25,932 bases of DNA from a virus, in IMG/VR virus record IMGVR_UViG_3300037537_000135, positions 1 through 25,932 of that record; one strand, given 5' to 3'. The notes beneath the pieces are model-generated. The model was not told the DNA's origin. It saw only the letters and a list, made by a program, of their open reading frames with translations, and searched no databases. Position 1 is the first letter of the stretch; each line of letters opens with the position of its first letter. Positions 8,602 to 15,037 of this stretch are shown piece after piece. A program made the translations under genes and the position numbers.

Positions 8602-8748
8602 TTATGACTCCTTTATCTTTTTTGTTTTTAAATACAAGTAATAAATCTGTGCCACAAACATTACGCACATCAATAGACCAGAAATTATGTCAGTATAATA
8701 CACTAGTCCTAAGCCTGTACTTAAAGTTGTTACTCTTAAACTATCCAT
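8602..8748 (-). CDS. Small membrane protein, holin candidate
   Basis: The product has 48 residues. The sequence DSLRVTTLSTGLGLVYYTD is followed by one strong membrane segment (about residues 20-40, DIISGLLMCVMFVAQIYYLY) and a basic tail (LKTKKIKES). A short hydrophobic N-terminal half, one clear membrane helix and a Lys-rich cytoplasmic tail are holin-like features. ATG 8748 overlaps the stop of the upstream coiled-coil gene (TAATG), and the TAA at 8602 abuts the next ATG. No sequence family is named; function is inferred from size, topology and place. Confidence 0.72.
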   Translation of the reverse strand: MDSLRVTTLSTGLGLVYYTDIISGLLMCVMFVAQIYYLYLKTKKIKES

Positions 8749-9068
8749 TATCGTGTACCGTTTATCCTTGATACCTGACCCTTGACTTCCATCATAACAT
8801 CAGATAAATCATTTAATTCTTTTATCATATCTTCGTGTCTTCTGTCTCTTGTTTCATCAGAACGATTCCATCTGTCTAAAAATTTTATAACCATTGTATA
8901 AATAGCATCAATTTGTTTCGATTGTCCTTCATTATGTACTCTTAATGCATCAATGTCTACTGCCTGCGATTCTGCTCTCTTGGCATTTTGATAGACCATA
9001 AAAACAAACATCACACCAACTACACCAATCATTCCATATTCTGCATATAATGCTAAAAATTCCTCCAT
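8748..9068 (-). CDS. Membrane-anchored coiled-coil protein, BhlA/UviB-like holin candidate
   Basis: The product has 106 residues. MEEFLALYAEYGMIGVVGVM leads into one membrane segment (about residues 8-26), then a charged coiled coil to the C terminus (AKRAESQAVDIDALRVH, RWNRSDETRDRRHEDMI). A short N-terminal TM followed by a soluble coil is the layout of BhlA/UviB-type holin-like proteins. It is the first gene of the lysis block. GGAGAAGTATTA stands before ATG 9068, so it has its own ribosome site rather than a coupled start. A structural or antiholin role is an alternative. Confidence 0.75.
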   Translation of the reverse strand: MEEFLALYAEYGMIGVVGVMFVFMVYQNAKRAESQAVDIDALRVHNEGQSKQIDAIYTMVIKFLDRWNRSDETRDRRHEDMIKELNDLSDVMMEVKGQVSRINGTR

Positions 9069-9080
9069 TAATACTTCTCC

Positions 9081-9350
9081 TCATTTTCTAATGTCTCTTA
9101 ATAATTTTGTTCCAATAAATGAAGAATGAGCCTTAAGAGTATTAACATCTGCGGCGGACTCAATCCAAACCCAAACATTACCCTCCATTGCATCTTCATC
9201 AAATCTTTCAAGTGAATAAGAATATTCTAAATCACCATCAAAGCCCACTTCGGGATTAGTTTCATCAAAATCTTCATCATATATTTGTTTAAATGTAAAC
9301 TTTGCAAGTACACCTTGTTTCTCTCCTTTATATGGGTCTATATATGGCAT
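9081..9350 (-). CDS. Small acidic phage protein of unknown function
   Basis: The product has 89 residues from ATG 9350, which overlaps the stop of the LamG-like gene (TAATG). A TTG five codons further upstream is in frame but has no better ribosome site, so the coupled ATG is preferred. The protein opens MPYIDPYKGEKQGVLAKFTF and is acidic (many Asp/Glu at 26-57). A Trp-containing strand, NVWVWIESAADV, sits near residue 60. It probably folds as a small beta or alpha/beta domain. Its place between the fibre-like gene and the lysis genes would suit a fibre partner or chaperone, but nothing in the sequence proves it. Confidence 0.72.
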   Translation of the reverse strand: MPYIDPYKGEKQGVLAKFTFKQIYDEDFDETNPEVGFDGDLEYSYSLERFDEDAMEGNVWVWIESAADVNTLKAHSSFIGTKLLRDIRK

Positions 9351-10219
9351 TATGCAGTCTTCCAAATTTTTATCCAGTCGACATCACTATATGCTCCACC
9401 AGTCATATACCTTGCTGATAGGAATCTAATTCCTGCTCCACTTGGGAAAAAATCTTGGTAGGTCGTAGATGTAGTTGATACCGCTGAAGTTCCATTGCAA
9501 AATATAGTCAGCGTTCCATCATCTTCTATGGTAATTTTTGCAGTAGTCCAAGCACCCTTAGTAAATTTTCCACTACCGCTCGTAGCAAGAGTCGAGATGC
9601 TACTATAAGAATCTCTTCGTCTAATACGAACCGCTTGAGTGTTGTCATAGAATTGGAAATGATAACCATTATCTAAGCCACCGGATACAGCCCAACCATT
9701 ACCTTGCGATATTGCCTCTACATACAGAATTAAATCTTTATTGTTGCTACTAGACATAAAGAAAGAGAATTCAATATTAATCGTTCCAGAGCCAGTTTTT
9801 AAATCTTCAGGGGGTACATTAGTATTCCTCCATTGAGCATGATAAGTAGAATCATTAGTATTGCTCATTCTAATTCTATCATTGGATTCGTGTGATGTAC
9901 CAGTTGAAGATGCGAATGTCCATACAGGTCGTGTTGTAACTACATTACTATCACTATCTGTCGGAAATTCTTGACTATCTTGCAATTCTGTAGTCGCATA
10001 GGTTATTCGTCCATCCGTTGGGTCGTCACCGCCTGTAGTATGGAAATCGTCTACGAACATACCACCAAGAGCGGCGGTTACCTCATAAGAAGTAAACCAT
10101 TTAGTCCCATCGTACACAGACACTTTTACATCTTGCCAAGCAGAACCATCGTATCTCTTAATTGATTGAGGTTCGACCCAAGCAATTCCATTATATACTT
10201 TTAGTGGATTAACAGCCAT
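9350..10219 (-). CDS. LamG/concanavalin-like fibre or receptor-binding protein
   Basis: The product has 289 residues. The N terminus holds three short repeats of the form Y-(N/D)-G-x-x-W: VYNGIAW, RYDGSAW and VYDGTKW (about residues 8-14, 22-28, 35-41). Residues 50-289 are beta-rich and look like a concanavalin A/LamG sandwich: FVDDFHT opening, INIEFSFFM, GYHFQFYDN, WTTAKITIEDDGTLTIF and a closing SDVDWIKIW. LamG-like domains of this kind bind sugars or form the tip of phage fibres. It starts in a TAATG overlap with the 118-residue fibre-like gene. The fold is read from pattern; the ligand is unknown. Confidence 0.72.
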   Translation of the reverse strand: MAVNPLKVYNGIAWVEPQSIKRYDGSAWQDVKVSVYDGTKWFTSYEVTAALGGMFVDDFHTTGGDDPTDGRITYATTELQDSQEFPTDSDSNVVTTRPVWTFASSTGTSHESNDRIRMSNTNDSTYHAQWRNTNVPPEDLKTGSGTINIEFSFFMSSSNNKDLILYVEAISQGNGWAVSGGLDNGYHFQFYDNTQAVRIRRRDSYSSISTLATSGSGKFTKGAWTTAKITIEDDGTLTIFCNGTSAVSTTSTTYQDFFPSGAGIRFLSARYMTGGAYSDVDWIKIWKTA

Positions 10220-10575
10220 TAGTATTCAATCCAAATATCGCCTGTAGATGGAGAACCACCAGCGGCGGCATCATCAACAGTAACATTATCTAAATCTTCA
10301 ATAGATATTGTTATAGCAGAACTACCATTAAATGAATTTCCTGCTATATTTCTAGAAGTCGCTAAAATTGTAGCAGTTCCTGCATTACCCGAAACAGTTG
10401 TTTGTGTTATGTTCGGACTATCACAGGTCGCAGTAATACTACTTTCTGCATTTACTGCACTAACAGCATTTGCATTAGTATAGTTATTTGCATCTGTATA
10501 TGTTGTAGATATACTGCCACTAGATATATCACTAGCCGCTACTGCTCCTTCCTGAAGCACTTTTTTCCAAGCCAT
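10219..10575 (-). CDS. Short tail-fibre-like protein related to the 539-residue fibre
   Basis: The product has 118 residues and begins MAWKKV, as does the 539-residue fibre at 11201-12820. Residues 63-91 (GNAGTATILATSRNIAGNSF, then NGSSAITIS) are one copy of the T4-gp37-like fibre repeat also found in tandem in the larger fibre. The end, PSTGDIWIEY, resembles the G-D-x-Y/W cap at the ends of the neighbouring fibre proteins. An SD (CGGAGTG) lies upstream of ATG 10575. It looks like a mini-fibre made of an N-terminal cap, one repeat and a C-terminal cap. It could be a real short appendage or the remnant of a recombined fibre. Confidence 0.75.
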   Translation of the reverse strand: MAWKKVLQEGAVAASDISSGSISTTYTDANNYTNANAVSAVNAESSITATCDSPNITQTTVSGNAGTATILATSRNIAGNSFNGSSAITISIEDLDNVTVDDAAAGGSPSTGDIWIEY

Positions 10576-10589
10576 TACACTCCTCCGTA

Positions 10590-10793
10590 TTACATTTTGT
10601 TAGTAAAACTATATGTTATTTCTGACACTTCCTTGACGACAGAATGATGTTCCCAAAACAAATCACATTCATCACCATTTCTTGGTGAATCAATAAAATA
10701 CGATTGATGTAATTCATCATAAGGTGCAGTCCACCGATAGCACCTATCTTTTTTGCCACATTTACTGTCATTGCATTTAGTTATATCAGTCAT
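10590..10793 (-). CDS. Small Cys-rich phage protein of unknown function
   Basis: The product has 67 residues. The pattern C7-x4-C12-x5-C18-Y-R-W, then QSYFIDSP, and C43-DLFW is the layout of a widespread but uncharacterised small phage protein. Four Cys suggest a metal-bound mini-domain. No good SD is found at normal distance before ATG 10793: the GGAG is about 18 bases away, because a 22-base tandem duplication covers the start region. The gene lies inside the fibre cluster, but the protein does not look structural. Confidence 0.75.
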   Translation of the reverse strand: MTDITKCNDSKCGKKDRCYRWTAPYDELHQSYFIDSPRNGDECDLFWEHHSVVKEVSEITYSFTNKM

Positions 10794-10810
10794 TGTATTT
10801 AGTTATATCA
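10775..10810. repeat. 14-base direct repeat (22-base period) at a start codon
   Basis: ATTTAGTTATATCA occurs at 10775-10788 and again at 10797-10810 on the plus strand. The copies flank the ATG of the 67-residue gene and include the stop codon of the gene before it. It looks like a recent 22-base tandem duplication. Confidence 0.85.
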
Positions 10811-10981
10811 TTCTCCGTTTTTTACTTTTTTATCGTTGTCTATTTTAACTTGTTTCTCAAAGTTACCAGCAAGTCGTGTAATCATCCTACCTACTACTGG
10901 TGCATCCTTACCTTTGATTGTCATATCTTCTAAAGCAACAACTAACATTCTCATGTCGTCTGCCTGTAGTTCAATCTTCAA
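10808..10981 (-). CDS. Small phage protein of unknown function, likely TTG start
   Basis: The product has 57 residues from TTG 10981. A perfect AGGAGG lies four bases upstream, which decides the start. The in-frame TTG at 11005 would have no ribosome site and would cost a longer overlap. The sequence (MKIELQADDMRMLVVALEDM and onwards) is helical and ends in a very basic tail (KQVKIDNDKKVKNGE). The first 11 bases overlap the upstream 69-residue gene. It pairs with that gene in size and style; the function is unknown. A DNA- or protein-binding accessory is possible. Confidence 0.65.
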   Translation of the reverse strand: MKIELQADDMRMLVVALEDMTIKGKDAPVVGRMITRLAGNFEKQVKIDNDKKVKNGE

Positions 10982-11180
10982 TATTCCTCCTGTGTATTTC
11001 TGCAAGTTTCTTAGTTACTAAATATCCCTGTTCTAACTCAGTACCTTGAAAAGAAGAACTCATTATCAGTTTTAAAAGGAAATCAGTATCCTTTACCGAT
11101 AAATGAACTTCTTCTATTTTTACTGGTAATGAGCGTTGCTCCTGCTTTAAAACAGAAGCAACTTTGCCCAAAATAGCCAT
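10971..11180 (-). CDS. Small helical phage protein of unknown function
   Basis: The product has 69 residues (MAILGKVASVLKQEQRSLPV and onwards), with SD AGGAG before ATG 11180. The composition is mixed charged and helical. KIEEVHLSVKDTDFLLKLIM and the second-half KLAEIHRRN look like an alpha-rich mini-domain. It sits directly downstream of the large fibre gene, where phages often keep fibre-assembly chaperones. That role is a positional guess only. No Cys, no membrane segment and no known motif are seen. Confidence 0.68.
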   Translation of the reverse strand: MAILGKVASVLKQEQRSLPVKIEEVHLSVKDTDFLLKLIMSSSFQGTELEQGYLVTKKLAEIHRRNIED

Positions 11181-11200
11181 AATTAATCTCCTAATTAAGA

Positions 11201-12820
11201 TTAACTAGGGTTGCCAATATAGAGATTGGAACCATTCCAATAAAGCATTCCTTCAACCTCTGTTGTAGGCTCACTCTGAGTATTTAATACTAATCCATTC
11301 ATTCTACAATCAGCATATGTACCACCATCTGACACATTGTTATTACCAGTAGGCGTATTAGTAGCATTACCAGTCATAAACTTGAATCCTCCGGCGGCGG
11401 TACCAACATTAATGATTCTTCCAGTAGATGTTGCACCAGTTGAATCACCAAATACTATCGCACTAGCAGAATCACCAAAAGCAGATTCGCCATCAGCAAC
11501 ATTCAACTGAATTGATGTATCAGTAAATGATGTATTCGCACTATTGATTGTAGTTGTCGTACCTTTGACATCTAAATCACCAGTAAGAGTAACTTTATTA
11601 GCAAATGTCCAAGTCTCATCATCTAAGAGGTTTTTTAGGTTTGTAATAGATGTAGTACCAGTACCACCATAAGCAGCATCTACTGTGTCACCTCTCCAAG
11701 CACCTGCCGTTATTGTTCCAACTGTTGCCAAGGCCGCCGCAGAAGTAATTGCTCCTTGAGTTGCCTGTGTTGTGGCTGTGTTTGGAGCAAGACCAGCAAT
11801 CGTTGCTACGGTACCTGCTTCACCAGTTGTATCGGCTGCATTGTCAGGAATAGAACTGCTAACTAAAGAAATATTTGCGGAACCATTAAATGATACTCCA
11901 CCAATAGTTCTTGCAGTTGCTAAGATTGTTGCAGTTCCTGCTAAGCCGACTGCAATATTTGCTGTACCATCAAATGATGTTCCACCAATTGTTCTAGCAG
12001 ATGCTAAAGCCGTTGCTGTTGCAGCGAGTCCTGAACAAGATGCTGAACTTCCACTTGCATTTCCTGTAAGAGCACCAACAAATCCAGTAGCGGTTATCTT
12101 ACCAGTACTTGGATTGTATGTACAAGTTCCGTCTGATTCTAAGGCTATGTTACCTCCATCTATATCTCCACCTGATGTAAAAATAAGAGCGTTAGACTCA
12201 TTCGTGCTTTCATTATCTGCAATACTTACTTTTGCTGCCACTGTAGCCGTTGCTGAATTACCTGTTGAATCAGCGTTGGCCGCCGAAACACCTAAAACAG
12301 TTCTTGCAGCACTAGCATTTGCAGCGGTAACTAATCCAATCATTGGAGCAGTTGAAGAACCTGTACCACCATCTAATACTGCAACATCTGTACTACCCTG
12401 TACATAAACAGCCTTACCCTCAACGCTTAGTACTCCACTAGAACCTGTAAGTGTTGTATCACCTGCACTACCTACATTAAGACCAGCGAACTGAGGACTA
12501 TCATCAGTATCTATACTAAGACTAGCCCTTGTTGCAGCAGATCCAGCCGCTTGAAATGTAGGGGCAGCACCAGCACCGTTACTTGTTAAAACATGGTCAT
12601 TGGTTCCTACCGCTACCCTAGCGGGATCACCAGAAGCATCCCATGTAATTAATTCTCCATCTGTTCCTGTTGTAATGTGAACTAAATCAATACTGCCATC
12701 CACATAGTCGGCAGAATCAATAGAATTCGTTAGATTTAACTTAGAGTAAGCAATCGCTGCTGAGCCATTAATATCAGCATTAACGATGTCACCACTAAGT
12801 GTTACTTTTTTCCATGCCAT
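11201..12820 (-). CDS. Tail fibre protein with T4-gp37-like repeats
   Basis: The product has 539 residues of low-complexity Ala/Thr/Gly/Ser fibre sequence. The MAWKKV start is shared with the 118-residue gene. The order is: N-terminal strands with DGELITWDASGDPARVAVGT (about 54-73); SPQFAGLNVG (108-117); LDGGTGSS (149-156); a perfect tandem of 28-residue fibre repeats at 264-291 and 292-319 (GLAxTATxLAxARTIGGxSF form); YGGTGTTSITNLKNLL (about 385-400); LTGDLDVKGTTTTINSANT; and an end cap, EGMLYWNGSNLYIGNP. These are typical trimeric fibre elements. The protein probably forms the shaft of a receptor-binding fibre. No chaperone module is present at its C terminus. The antisense strand is open for 211 codons, an effect of the Ala/Thr composition. 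Confidence 0.85.
   Translation of the reverse strand: MAWKKVTLSGDIVNADINGSAAIAYSKLNLTNSIDSADYVDGSIDLVHITTGTDGELITWDASGDPARVAVGTNDHVLTSNGAGAAPTFQAAGSAATRASLSIDTDDSPQFAGLNVGSAGDTTLTGSSGVLSVEGKAVYVQGSTDVAVLDGGTGSSTAPMIGLVTAANASAARTVLGVSAANADSTGNSATATVAAKVSIADNESTNESNALIFTSGGDIDGGNIALESDGTCTYNPSTGKITATGFVGALTGNASGSSASCSGLAATATALASARTIGGTSFDGTANIAVGLAGTATILATARTIGGVSFNGSANISLVSSSIPDNAADTTGEAGTVATIAGLAPNTATTQATQGAITSAAALATVGTITAGAWRGDTVDAAYGGTGTTSITNLKNLLDDETWTFANKVTLTGDLDVKGTTTTINSANTSFTDTSIQLNVADGESAFGDSASAIVFGDSTGATSTGRIINVGTAAGGFKFMTGNATNTPTGNNNVSDGGTYADCRMNGLVLNTQSEPTTEVEGMLYWNGSNLYIGNPS
11864..12031 (-). repeat. Tandem 28-residue fibre repeats
   Basis: Two adjacent copies encode residues 264-291 and 292-319 of the large fibre. 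They share the pattern G-L-A-x-T-A-T-x-L-A-x-A-R-T-I-G-G. A third copy is found in the separate 118-residue gene (its residues 63-91). The pattern is that of gp37-type fibre repeats in T4-like phages. Confidence 0.85.
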
Positions 12821-12837
12821 GATTAACTCCTATTATT

Positions 12838-13554
12838 TTATGTTTGGAAAATGTTTAGGTTGCCATCGTCATCCACATACATATCGCCATCAGATGATGT
12901 ATTTACATCTGGTGCGGTACCTTGTGGTGAAAGAGCGAAAGAACCATCGTCTTTTACTTCTAGAAGCGTATCACTTCCCTTTTGAAGAGTGACTGAAGTG
13001 TCACCAAGTTTAATTTTTCCTTTGTCTGAGCCTTTTTCAAAAATACCTGTTCCTGGCTTTAATTCCATTGATTCGCCATTAGCATCTTGAAGAATAACAC
13101 TCTTTTTAGTAATAATATTTTCTTTAATGGAAATGTCACCGGAACTTGTCAAGCCAATAGCAGCGATACTTACACCACTTTGATAACTCGAATTGAACAA
13201 CCTTATATCGTCTGTTTCAAGACCGCCTGTAGTTCCACTAATTTTTATTAAAACATCATTACATAATAAATTACCTGCCGATGCATCCCATTTCATCCAT
13301 GGAACAGCATTCGGCAACGATCTGATATCACCATAAAATGTAAAATCATAATTTCCAGTACTAGAAGCAGTACCCATTTCAATCGGACCCTGAAATTCAA
13401 GAGAATTACTGCCCAACCAAAATGGACTTCCTATGCCCTCGCCATCGAATACCCTTTTAACAGAAGATTCTAATCCTTCTCCTATTGAAGTACCCGATAC
13501 TGTGAGTAAATCTTTATATGTTTTTCGTATTTCTTGTCCTGTTAAAGTCGCCAT
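12838..13554 (-). CDS. Fibre-associated or tail-appendage protein
   Basis: The product has 238 residues. The N terminus, TGQEIRKTYKDLLTVSGTSI, is the short helical head seen at the start of several phage fibre proteins. A beta-rich body follows with FDGEGIGSPFWLGSNSLEF, NYDFTFYGDI and LQDANGESMELKPGTGIF. The end, DGDMYVDDDGNLNIFQT, is a fibre-type C-terminal cap (G-D-x-Y-x-x-x-x-G-x-L-x-I). A G-rich SD (GGGGGGAC) precedes ATG 13554. It lies upstream of the large fibre and is probably the proximal part or a partner of that fibre. Confidence 0.75.
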   Translation of the reverse strand: MATLTGQEIRKTYKDLLTVSGTSIGEGLESSVKRVFDGEGIGSPFWLGSNSLEFQGPIEMGTASSTGNYDFTFYGDIRSLPNAVPWMKWDASAGNLLCNDVLIKISGTTGGLETDDIRLFNSSYQSGVSIAAIGLTSSGDISIKENIITKKSVILQDANGESMELKPGTGIFEKGSDKGKIKLGDTSVTLQKGSDTLLEVKDDGSFALSPQGTAPDVNTSSDGDMYVDDDGNLNIFQT

Positions 13555-13557
13555 TTT

Positions 13558-13752
13558 TTAGTCCCCCCATTTCGCAGTAATATTATTCCAGTTAAAACTA
13601 CCAACAGCCCAATATTTTGGATTACTTAATGGATATATACCAAATGGAGCCTTCCATATAATTGATGGTTTAGTAATTTTTGTAAAAGTAGTTGCAATAA
13701 CCGCTACAGGTATAAATGTACTATCATTTTTTGCAATTTTAGTCCAAGACAT
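13558..13752 (-). CDS. Small Trp-rich tail-type protein
   Basis: The product has 64 residues. MSWTKIAKNDSTFIPVAVIA runs into TTFTKITKPSIIWKAP and then FNWNNITAKWGD. The repeated x-T-(F/W)-x-(P/K)-(V/I) units look like a few beta strands of the kind that form small fibre attachment domains. The M-(S/A)-W-x-K start is like that of the neighbouring fibre genes. SD GAGGT stands upstream of ATG 13752. Function is inferred from style and location only. Confidence 0.7.
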   Translation of the reverse strand: MSWTKIAKNDSTFIPVAVIATTFTKITKPSIIWKAPFGIYPLSNPKYWAVGSFNWNNITAKWGD

Positions 13753-13754
13753 AA

Positions 13755-14528
13755 TTATAACCTCGGAACACTCAACGATCTAGGACCGCCTGTTTTATCT
13801 TTCTTTCTCATAATCCATTTGTCTATCTGTTCACGCCATTTCATCTCATGTTGCTGTGACATCATTATAGATATCTGAGATGCATTAGGGTCTGGTGTAG
13901 CACCAGCCTTGTCCATAAAAAGACACCTTTTAACATAATCTACAATAGGTAAATGCATAGAATTATCTATATCAGGATATGTTTCTGAAAATGTATCACT
14001 AATCCCTACAACATCTGGTTCAGCGTAAAAATGCAATAAAATACCATTTGTCACAGATTCATCTAGAGATTTCCAATCACCTTCCCTTTGGTTAGTTTTG
14101 GAAAGATCACTACCTCTATGTGTAACAATAGCCAACTGGTCATTTTCTATCCACCACCTTATATAATCAGAAGGTTGAGCATAACCAGAAGTAGCAGTAT
14201 ATACAGGAGTTGCAACAGATTCATCAGTATCAGTCAATGGTATAAGATGATAACTAAGCAATCTTGGTATTTTCATATAATCGCCTGAGTCATCCATATA
14301 ACTAACATCCAATACTTTATTTATCTCAATACCAGATGTATCACTAAGATTATACCATCTCTGCCCTTTTATAGAATTTGTCTTAACATATTCTATCTTA
14401 ACTCCATATTTGCCTATTTCCAATATTGCATCATTAATCAAATTAACGATATAAGCATCTGGACTACTTGGAAAAACCTGTTTGGTTCTACTAATAAGTT
14501 CCTGTACTGTAATTCTTCTAACAGCCAT
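13755..14528 (-). CDS. Neck/head-tail adaptor candidate
   Basis: The product has 257 residues. The N terminus (MAVRRITVQELISRTKQVFP, then YIVNLINDAILEIGKYGVKI) is a helix pair like those opening head-tail adaptor proteins. A beta region (RWYNLSDTSGIEINKVLDVS) and a late helix (LPIVDYVKRCLFMDKAGATP) follow. This order of helix, strand and helix resembles podovirus adaptors of the T7 gp11 or gp6-like type, but the match is general. Its SD (GGAGGAGGTGG) is encoded inside the Gly-rich last codons of the upstream gene, and the start overlaps that gene's stop (TAATG). The basic tail (KKDKTGGPRSLSVPRL) may contact DNA or the portal. Confidence 0.6.
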   Translation of the reverse strand: MAVRRITVQELISRTKQVFPSSPDAYIVNLINDAILEIGKYGVKIEYVKTNSIKGQRWYNLSDTSGIEINKVLDVSYMDDSGDYMKIPRLLSYHLIPLTDTDESVATPVYTATSGYAQPSDYIRWWIENDQLAIVTHRGSDLSKTNQREGDWKSLDESVTNGILLHFYAEPDVVGISDTFSETYPDIDNSMHLPIVDYVKRCLFMDKAGATPDPNASQISIMMSQQHEMKWREQIDKWIMRKKDKTGGPRSLSVPRL

Positions 14529-15037
14529 TATTGACCACCTCCTCCACCTGTAAATATAGCAGCAACTACTTCACAAACTACAATGCTATTACCAGAAGTT
14601 TCAGCATGGAGGTTATTTACAATACAACCATTTGGCTTAATAATCAAACATTCATCTTTTCCAATAACTATTGCATCTGTTGATGAACTCGGGTCACCAG
14701 CATCAAGTGAAACATAAACATTTACAGATGTAGAACCCCCCACTTCATTTAAACCAGTATGTTTAATACATAAATATCTTACTGTATCAGAAGTACCATC
14801 GATTGGTCCAGAAGTATCAGTAAAATTACCAGACATTAGTACTGTATCAGTATTAATCTGTTTTGACAAATCGACCCACCACCTATAATCTGATAGAAAT
14901 GAAATATCGTATGGTCCTCCAATAGTCTTATTGATATCATGGTGGATAACATCAATAGAATCTGCGTCTGGATCCGCATTTGATGGAATTGTAACAACGG
15001 GTGTCATACTTGACCTTCCTCTTAGTGTGTCAGCCAT
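14528..15037 (-). CDS. Beta-rich virion protein of unknown role
   Basis: The product has 169 residues. Its composition is mostly beta: PYDISFLSDYRWWVDLSK, TVRYLCIKHTGLNEVG, STSVNVYVSLDAGDP, AIVIGKDECLIIK and NSIVVCEVVAAIFTGGGGGQ. It looks like a single jelly-roll or Ig-like domain with a Gly tail. The Gly codons at the end serve also as the ribosome site for the next gene. Upstream it starts after AAAGGAGT within the last codons of the adaptor/coiled-coil gene. Such small beta proteins in a neck block may be head decorations or neck plugs. I cannot choose between these. Confidence 0.72.
   Translation of the reverse strand: MADTLRGRSSMTPVVTIPSNADPDADSIDVIHHDINKTIGGPYDISFLSDYRWWVDLSKQINTDTVLMSGNFTDTSGPIDGTSDTVRYLCIKHTGLNEVGGSTSVNVYVSLDAGDPSSSTDAIVIGKDECLIIKPNGCIVNNLHAETSGNSIVVCEVVAAIFTGGGGGQ

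Noticed and set aside
11183-11204. Seven-pair A/T hairpin over the ribosome site of the 69-residue gene
   Set aside because: All pairs but one are A-T; it is too weak to call a switch in an AT-rich genome.
11772-12407. A 211-codon plus-strand open frame rich in Ala, Val and Pro
   Set aside because: It is antisense to the large tail fibre; the composition is that expected from reading Ala/Thr/Gly codons backwards, and there is no ribosome site or domain.
9350-13554. Possible diversity-generating retroelement at the fibre genes
   Set aside because: No reverse transcriptase gene and no template/variable repeat pair with adenine changes was seen in the window.
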